Assembly (NCBI GenBank): GCA_032690845.1 | Contig: CM064431.1 | Span: 25,798,300-25,862,299 of the forward strand | Length of the DNA: 64,000 bases | Direction of reading: 5' to 3' | Origin: Eleusine coracana subsp. coracana | Taxonomy: Eukaryota; Streptophyta; Magnoliopsida; Poales; Poaceae | Shown here: positions 57,551-64,000 of the stretch, in pieces | How positions within the stretch are numbered: position 1 is the first letter of the stretch | How the letters are laid out: each line of letters opens with the position of its first letter | Program-made: the position numbers and the translations under genes | The notes under the pieces: model-generated | What the model was told of the DNA's origin: nothing | Seen by the model: the letters and a program-made list of their open reading frames with translations, nothing else | Database searches by the model: none

Positions 57551-58384
57551 CAATTTTTTTAATCTAAGCATGCATGGCATTGGTTTGACTACGTTATGAA
57601 AAATTGGTTAGATTTTTTCTAATCTAAGCATGCACCTTGGGTTAGTTTGACTATGTTATAAAAATAAAGATATTAAAGTTAATCATACTGGTCTGTTTTC
57701 AACACATTTAGTGTATAAAATATTTGACCACCAGACAAAATATCTACAAAATAATTTTGACCTCGCCGAATAGGTATATAAAAAAATTTAGTTTTAGATT
57801 TTATGTATTAGGAAAAAATATTTTTTTTTCTGATGCCTCTACTATTTTTATCGTATATATAGCAACGATGCAATAGTGTTGCCATTGGATCTTTGGTGGC
57901 TGTGATAACTAAAACTTATCATGATGAGTGTAATTTGTGTTGCAATTTCTGAGATGTCTTTGCAACAACCTTGCTTTGCGTTGCAAACGTTGAGGTTCCT
58001 TTGCAACATTTCAATTTTTGGTTGCAAAATCATTGACTATTTTGCAACACCTAGAACTACTAATAACAACAATAGATATTCATTGCGACATGAACCACTT
58101 GCAACAATGTCAAACAAACGTGGCGATACCTTTATCGTAATTACAACGCAAAAAGATTGCAATAATATTGACTCTTTTGCAGCGCACAGAAGCACTAGTA
58201 ACAACAATACATATCCATTGCAACATGGACCACTTGCAACCATGTCAAAAAAGCATCATAATACTATATGTGTGATAGTTATAGGAGAAAATAAAATATT
58301 ATTATTAAGTAATAGACTTCTGCAGTTAGCAAATAAGAAAAGTTTATTAATTAATAATTACTAATAACTAATAAAGAGAGAGTT

Positions 58385-59877
58385 TCAGTTGTTAAAATTT
58401 TCAAAATAGTGGCATACCTTGAACTTTTGGGTTCTAACATACTCGCACAGGTAGTGCGACTCCACAAGGTCTAGTTTTTCTGGCTTATGTCTCATTCTCG
58501 CATCGTAACTATTATGTGCCCTGTAGGTAGCACCCAAACCTGACTGTCCTCCTTTGTTACGTTCTTTGGGAATCTTCCATATCAATTGTCTGGAAGCACC
58601 ATTGTCTCCATTTCCCATCCACTATGTTGGAAATAAAACATATAAATACAATATGAATAAGAGATTACTATTGCATAGCAGGTTGTAACTATAAAATATG
58701 ACCCACTCATTAACATATCAATATAAAATCTGCAATAATTTTCTTCACTTCCTGAGCGACTTGTTTCTAATATTTAACTCCAATGAGGGGTACATACAAC
58801 CTTGTCATCCAAACAATTTCATCTACAACCTTGTCATCCAATATTTAACTAGACGCTGATGTGTGCTATTTATGAATTGCCTATCAAAACCTCTATGAAG
58901 CAAGTGCAATGCAAACTTGTCTCTTGTTCTGTGTGCCATGCAACGACAGTCACGACATGGACATGATGCACTGTCTCTTGGATACTTTCCTTCAAAAGTT
59001 TCATCCATAAATTTCTCAAATCCAACCTGCCAGCTATCATCAGACTGAGGCAACAACATCCAACTATCATATACACTCTCATCCATTGGACAAAATCAAC
59101 CAAAAACACCAGGCTGCTGGATACCAAATTTTTATAATTCCTAACAATGACAAAAAGGTGCTCGATCAGTACTAAAATAGGCCAATATTAGTAACTAACA
59201 TAAATACATGTATAAACTGACGAGCTCAGTTTTTATGAACAGGAACGACGATATATACCTTAATGAACAATTCTTCCTTCCAGAGTGATGCTGACCGAGA
59301 TATACGGACGAGTAATAACAGGGGACTCTTAGCCTACCAAAGCAGCAATAACAATGGTTAAGTAACAATTAAATTACACATGAGATACATCAAGCAAAAT
59401 ATGCCATCTCTACAAAAATGACCATTGGTCGTCATAACAAATATAAAACCAAAAACAGACCAGAGTATCTCTAAACTCTGAAGTTCAAATAGTGGACAGT
59501 TTTGTGCTTTATCAACACTTTCATAGAATAGCTGTCACATGAGTTAACAAAAACATATGTAGATCCTTTTTTTCAATAACAAAAAAGGAACTTAGAACTG
59601 ATGACTTCAATAAAAGCATATGTATTGTTACACAAAAAAATGGGTACACTAAACATAAAAGGGTGAAGGAACAAAAGTTAATGGCACTGAAATCCCTGAT
59701 TACATACTAAAATTGATTTGGACATTCTTGTGTGCATTCTTACCTTCTCATGGTTGTAGTTAGACTTGATTAACCTATCACAATTAACATCTAACCTCTG
59801 TAGAATCTGGCCACACACTGTATGCCTCAATTACTAATAAAATGTGCAATAGGAGAGTTTCAGCCATGGTCACACCT
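58385..59877 (-). pseudogene. CACTA transposase-associated gene, N-terminal exons (copy 2)
   Basis: Duplicate of 55171-56648. The Cys/His domain reads CPCRDCRCMAHRTRDKFALH (59086-58823), with an extra Gln-Ser-Asp insertion near its start, and the next exon is at 58618-58385. Because the C-terminal exons exist only once (53540-55049), this copy lies upstream of copy 1 in transcriptional order and has no downstream exons of its own. Confidence 0.65.
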
Positions 59878-60424
59878 TTTTTGGATTAGAGATCGGTTTA
59901 GTCGTTTGCTTCAGCCGAGGACATGTGATCGTGTGGTGATCATGGGCGATCGGCTAGACATAGGCTCGATCTTCGACTGCTGCTCGGCAACCCGCAGCGA
60001 TCCGGCTAGACATGTTTCTCATACCGCTCGATCGGTTGGCCAAGTGATTATATCGTGGAGCCTGCACGTCTCATGCATCTAATGGTTCTACTCGGGGATT
60101 GTGGAGAGGATAGGTGAAAAGAAGAGAACAAAGAAGGAACGTGAAAGAAGTTGTGTGGGGGTCCAATTATGACGTGGACAGGCAGAAGTCACTCGTACCG
60201 TTTTTTCTTCATACACCTAGCATGGCCCTTTTAATCTAATTAAACATGCATGGTATATTTGACCACTATGTTATCAAAATAAGCATGCATAACATTGGTT
60301 TCACTAGGTTATGAAAAATTTGTATGGCATTGGTTTGACTATGTTCTAAGCAATCATGAACGAGTCGGAGTCTCTCTCTCGAGCATCTTCTCCCACATGG
60401 TCATGCGCCTCCTCGGTTTCACCT

Positions 60425-60640
60425 TCCACGCCATCACGGTCCCGGTGGCTGACGACGAGCACGTCCTGATGCTCCCGCCGTGCAGCCCCGGGTTCCACGC
60501 TGTCGCACGCCAGGTGGAAGACGACGAGTGCGTCCGCGTGCTCCTGGCGTGCGGCCTCGGATTCCACGCTGCTCCACGCCTAGTGGCTGACGTCTTGTGC
60601 GTCCTGCTCGATGTGGTGGCATGTGGCCTTGATCCGGTGG
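60425..60640 (+). repeat. 69 bp GC-rich tandem repeat, about 3 units (copy 2)
   Basis: Second copy of 57195-57420, with units beginning TTCCACGC or TTCCACGCT at 69-base spacing. The frame here is longer (60295-60705) and uninterrupted, but no known domain is recognisable. Confidence 0.7.
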
Positions 60641-61843
60641 CGTGCAGCCTTGATCCGATGGTGTGGTGCCGCTATATCCTTTTATTTTTAGCTGCGGTTT
60701 TGTAGAGGCGGGATGACTAACCTGGCACTACAGTGTTTTTGGCCCGCCTCTATAGAGGCTTTCTGTGGTAGTGCAATTTTTTTAATCTAAGCATGTATGG
60801 CATTGGTTTGACTACGATATGAAAAATTGGTCAGATTTTTTCTAATCTAAGCATGCACTTTGGGTTAGTTTGACTATGGTATAAAAATAAATATATTAAA
60901 GTTAATCATACCGGTCTGTTTTTAACACATATAGTGTATAAAATGTTTGACCGCCAGACAAATGTCTACAAAATAATTTTGACCTCTCCGAATAGGTATA
61001 TAAAAAAAATTAGTTTTGGATTTTGTGTATTAGGAAAAAATATTTTTTTTTCTGATGCCTCTACTATTTTTATCGTATACATCTCAATGACGCAATAGTG
61101 TTGCCATTGGAGCTTTGGTGGTTGTGACAACTAAAACTTATCATGACGAGTGTAATTTGTGTTGCAATTTCTGAGATGTCTTTGCAACAACCTTGCTTTG
61201 CGTTGCAAATGTTGAGGTTCCTTTACAACATTTCAATTTTTGGTTGCAAAATCATTGACTATTTTACAACACCTAGAACTACTAATAACAACAATAGATA
61301 TTGGTTGCGACATGAACCACTTGCAACGATGTCAAACAAACGTGGCGATACCTTTATCATAATTACAACATAAAAAGATGTTCGTTGCAATAATATTGAC
61401 TCTTTTGCAACACACAGAAGCACTAGTAACAACAATATATATCCATTGCAACATGTACCACTTGCAACCATGTCAAAAAGCATCATAATACCTTCGTCAT
61501 AATTACAATGCATAAAAATAAAGCGTGGTAATAACATTGGCCCTCTTGCAACACACAAAAGGACTAGTAACAACAATATATATTTATTGTGATATGGACC
61601 GCTTGCAATAATGTCAAAAAAGCATTGCGATACCTTCGTCGTAATTACAACATATAAATATTAGTTGTGATATATTTAACTTACAACATCCACAATTTCA
61701 ATCGCAACACTACCAAATTGGTGGCTATATGTGGACCTAAGGCCAATAAAAGTGACTAATATTGCAATAGACCCTATATATTGCAACACAAGGCACGTTG
61801 TTGCAACAATAATCAATGGCATTATCCAAGTTTTCTTGTAGTG

Positions 61844-61958
61844 GATTGGAGATAGGGGATGGCTTGACCTTGCAAGCATTTACAAAATATTTTTCAGCAA
61901 TCCTGCCCATTGACTTGACCCCAATATTTGCTCGGGTTGTTTTATTGCGGGGAAGACC
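61844..61958 (-). CDS. XH-domain exon, part 5' of the CACTA insertion
   Basis: Minus strand: after the acceptor AACGGCAG at 61959 the frame reads GLPRNKTTRANIGVKSMGRI then AEKYFVNACKVKPSPISN, ending at the transposon. '[RN]IGVK.MG.[IL].EK.F..AC' is the first half of the XH domain, and the second half (49902-49802) continues on the other side of the transposon. No internal stop is present. Confidence 0.88.
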
Positions 61959-62119
61959 CTGCCGTTAAAAAAATTAACATGAATTATTGTTTTTCTAGAT
62001 GCATGAATGCAGATATATAGGAGGTTAACTATATATATCATCACATGGGTGATGAAAAAGAACATACTGCTGTAGTATTTACCAATGCATAATTCATGAA
62101 TAAACGAGGGAAAACACAA

Positions 62120-62342
62120 GAACTAGATAGATTGCGTGCGTTGATGATCTCCTTGCGAAGCATCTGCATCTGATGGTTGTTTGTTTCATCCTTGGTGGCA
62201 AGAACATTGCAGAGGTCCTGTGCATGGTCCAGTTCATCCTCCACACCATGTAGCTCCTTCTTTAGTTGTGACAATTCATCGGCCGCATCCACGGATGACG
62301 CCTCCGGTTCTCTCTTGACATCGAGGTCTGGTCCTTCTCCAT
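62120..62342 (-). CDS. XH-domain gene, upstream coiled-coil exon
   Basis: After an AG acceptor at 62343-62344 the minus frame reads GEGPDLDVKREPEASS, then VDAADELSQLKKELHGVEDE and LDHAQDLCNVLATKDETNNH, to about EIINARN. The heptad-rich segment and its final 'K-E-[LI]-I-N'-like helix match the coiled coil that precedes XH. The donor site is uncertain (62100-62125). Upstream exons were not identified. Confidence 0.65.
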
Positions 62343-63440
62343 CTCAGCACAATGCGTAGGTTAATAAGAAGGGATTATCTAATTGACAGTTAGCTTAAAA
62401 TCAGGAATCATAGCGATGATAAATAAAAAAACCGTTGATTTTATATTAGAATTGGATGATGCGGCTGAGGGATGAGTTGTGGTCAGCCTCCAGAGAGTTT
62501 TGTTCCCTGATAAATCCTCCACCAACTATCCTCAAATGCAACAGCAATAAATTGAAACAAAAATCCCCGATAAACCCAAATTCCCAATAAACCCGAACCC
62601 CCATATTCGGCAACGACGGTGATTTTCGTCATCGACTTGAATGGGGATCAATTCCAGTTGATTAAAGTAGAGTAAATGGATGGCCCACGCAGCAGTGGAG
62701 GGCCATGGTCTCCCTCTCGGTGGCGTGTTCAACCATCTCCGGCAGCGAGCATTCCATCGGACCCGCTGAGGCCACCATCTTCGGTCGCTATTTTGGCAGC
62801 CCCACCACCAACGCTGTCCATGGATCCGGTGCCGTGGATGCACCCTCTCCACAATGACCCAACACCGGTCCGGCCTCATGCCTCGCACCTAATCAAATCC
62901 GGCAGCAACAAATTGAAACAAAAATCCCCGATAAACCCAAGTTCCCATGTTCCCCGAAGCGTCGCGGATGCACCCTCCACCACAACCCAATGCCGGTCCA
63001 CATGTCCCATACCTATTCAAATCAGGCATCCTCAAATGGTATCCAAAATTCTGATAAACACGAACCCTATGTACGCCGACGAAGTTGATTATCTTCATCT
63101 ACTCAAATGGAGATCGATTCCAGTCGATACACTACTACCTATGATTAGCATGAACCAAAAAAAGAAGAACCGTATCATACACAAGGGCATGGAAGATGAA
63201 ACAGAGGAACTCAACGGGAGTGGTTGCAACCTTTTTGGCGTCGAATTGACGAATCCAGAACAAACCCAAAGCTACAGAAAAATAAAGGAAAAGGGGACAG
63301 ATCAATCCGTAATCACGATGTCATCAAGGGAGGCAATGGAATGGAATAATCTGAAAGGAGCCGCCGTCACCTCTCAGAATCGCCATAATATCACAGGAAA
63401 GTAAAGAGACTGCAGAAGGTGGCGAGGGGATTGGTTAGGG
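62343..63440 (-). other. Leader or intron region upstream of the XH exons, with about 130 bp repeats
   Basis: No clear coding exon. Related blocks recur: GATGCACCCTC at 62837 and 62967 (130 bp apart), each followed by CCGGTCC and an AATCAAATC-like stretch. AATTGAAACAAAAATCCCCG occurs near 62550 and 62910. The plus frame at 62676-63404 is long but low-complexity and runs through these repeats, so I do not call it a gene. Confidence 0.5.
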
Positions 63441-63442
63441 TT

Positions 63443-63452
63443 ACATATATAC
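63443..63452 (-). promoter_or_regulatory. Candidate TATA box of the XH-domain gene
   Basis: Minus strand GTATATATGT is followed by AACCCTAACCAATCCCCTCG, a leader-like motif common in plant 5' untranslated regions, and preceded by a CT-repeat (63466-63489). Position and orientation suit the XH-domain gene. Confidence 0.4.
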
Positions 63453-63465
63453 TCATCATACGAGT

Positions 63466-63489
63466 AGAGAGAGAGAGAGAGAGAGAGAG
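63466..63489. repeat. (AG)n microsatellite
   Basis: Twelve uninterrupted AG dinucleotides; as CT on the minus strand it lies just upstream of the candidate TATA box, a frequent position for CT repeats in plant promoters. Confidence 0.9.
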
Positions 63490-63559
63490 TAAACTGCGCG
63501 GAAGATGACACGACAACGGTTCAGTATTTGTATTTCATCCTCCTTTTTTTTGGTCCACT

Positions 63560-64000
63560 ATCAGCGACACACCACGGTGGTCCATATGGTGCATGAAGAT
63601 CGGGCAGGTGATAGTGGGATTTGATTCGTCCCAGCTGATAGCACGGTGTGCGCACATTTTTTTTTGCCATATACTGTTGAAGACATTGATAAGTTCTGCA
63701 AAGGTTCGTCTGGACCAGAACCCCAACGTAGTTTCTGGAGGACGATGCTTGGTCGCCTGGGATAAGGTGTGCAGACCTTCGAATTTAAGGGATTTCGGCA
63801 TCCCTGACCTCACCAAGCAAGGGTACACGCTTTGAGGCTAACATGGGAGTGGCTAAGGTGCACAGATCCCTCATGCACCTAGGCCTCCTTATCTGCTGTG
63901 CAGGATCCCATCATCCAAGCGTTGTTTCATGCCAAGGTCACAAAAGATATTGGCGACAGGGGCACAACCTTATTCTGGCAGGACTGCTGGCTTGACGGCA
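63560..64000 (+). pseudogene. LINE (non-LTR) reverse transcriptase C-terminal fragment, runs off the window
   Basis: The plus frame reads GGRCLVAWDKVCRPSNLRDF then GIPDLTKQG. After a frameshift near 63830 it continues as ALRLTWEWLRCTDPS. A TAG then stands near 63880, at a Trp-like position, and QALFHAKVTKDIGDRGTTFL and QDCWLDG follow to the window edge. 'G[GK]..[VL]AW..VC.P...GG[LI]G[IV].[DN]L' followed by 'ALR.RW.W.R..[DE]P' is typical of the region after the RT domain in plant L1-type LINEs. It is a broken copy. Confidence 0.85.

Larger units (their letters stand above)
55050..58263. repeat. 3.2 kb tandem duplication, copy 1
   Basis: 3214 bp that recur directly afterwards at 58264-61490. 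Copy 1 starts ctatatgtaggatag and ends catcataata. It includes the N-terminal transposase-associated exons, GC-rich repeats and a TTGCAAC-rich subterminal-like block (57850-58260). Confidence 0.92.
58264..61490. repeat. 3.2 kb tandem duplication, copy 2
   Basis: 3227 bp aligned along its full length with 55050-58263. It ends catcataata, as copy 1 does, and then continues into the true right subterminal region. Differences are scattered substitutions and small indels. Confidence 0.92.
49903..61843. mobile_element. CACTA (En/Spm) transposon, 11.9 kb, inside an XH exon
   Basis: The left end is CACTACAAGAAA at 49903-49914; the right end is TTTCTTGTAGTG at 61832-61843, a perfect 12 bp inverted pair. 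The flanking triplets are CAT and GAT, a 3 bp target duplication with one mismatch. Both subterminal regions are packed with TTGCAAC/GTTGCAA motifs in both orientations, the expected transposase-binding repeats. Inside are decayed transposase-type exons on the minus strand, a solo copia LTR, a 3.2 kb tandem duplication and GC-rich blocks. No TNP2-type catalytic transposase is visible, so it is non-autonomous. The left end lies in the exon half at 49902 and the right end in the other half at 61844. Confidence 0.9.
49449..62342 (-). pseudogene. XH-domain gene (SGS3-like/FDM/IDN2 family) split by a CACTA transposon
   Basis: Minus-strand host gene. Exons in order: about 62342-62120 (coiled coil), 61958-61844 joined across the transposon to 49902-49802 (first half and middle of the XH domain), and 49673-49449 (end of the XH domain and stop). 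XH domains end the FDM/IDN2/SGS3-like proteins, which bind RNA-directed DNA methylation intermediates and dimerise; the domain name means 'rice gene X homology'. The XS and zinc-finger XS domains expected upstream were not found, so the copy also lacks its N-terminus or has a very diverged one. It is either a gene killed by the insertion or an already truncated duplicate. Confidence 0.85.

Noticed and set aside
62676..63404. 242-codon plus-strand frame
   Set aside because: Runs through about 130 bp repeats and leader sequence of the minus-strand XH gene; no domain and low complexity.

Overview
This window is plant nuclear DNA, most likely from a grass (Poaceae). The basis is the transposon content: Ty3/gypsy, Athila-type and Ty1/copia LTR elements, 'putative gypsy type transposon' proteins and CACTA elements with CACTACAAGAAA ends. 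It also contains one recognisable host gene with plant-style introns. It is a transposon graveyard. I see no rRNA, tRNA or CRISPR; the tRNA-like matches are primer-binding sites.

Layout. 1-4260: decayed repeat sequence without a gene. 4261-6190: a gene-like unit, possibly captured. 6191-6792: the end of a CACTA transposon. 6793-37001: one minus-strand Ty1/copia element blown apart by later insertions. These are a non-autonomous LTR element (8355-17312, target duplication GAGGA) that itself holds a complete Ty3/gypsy element (9897-16785, CTTGA); a solo LTR (20284-21427, AGCGG); and a long LTR of TGTCACAC...GTGTGACA type (21627-33592) that itself holds a non-autonomous Athila-like element (21814-30959). 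A large inverted repeat of copia LTR sequence is centred near 35550. 37002-48037: two head-to-head relatives encoding a 'putative gypsy type transposon' domain, with a small Ty3/gypsy element (41388-45724, TCAAC) nested in the plus-strand one.

49449-62342: a minus-strand host gene with a coiled coil and an XH domain, the C-terminal domain of the SGS3-like / FDM / IDN2 family of RNA-directed DNA methylation. One XH exon is split by a 12 kb CACTA element (49903-61843). That CACTA carries a solo copia LTR (50327-52193), decayed transposase-type exons and a 3.2 kb tandem duplication. 63540-64000: a degraded LINE running off the window.

Most element coding regions carry stop codons or lost catalytic residues that single C:G to T:A transitions would explain, as expected for long-methylated DNA. 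No intact autonomous element is visible. The most interesting points are the transposon-split silencing-pathway gene, the copia LTR palindrome whose centre lies in an array of short palindromes, and the duplicated interior of the CACTA element.
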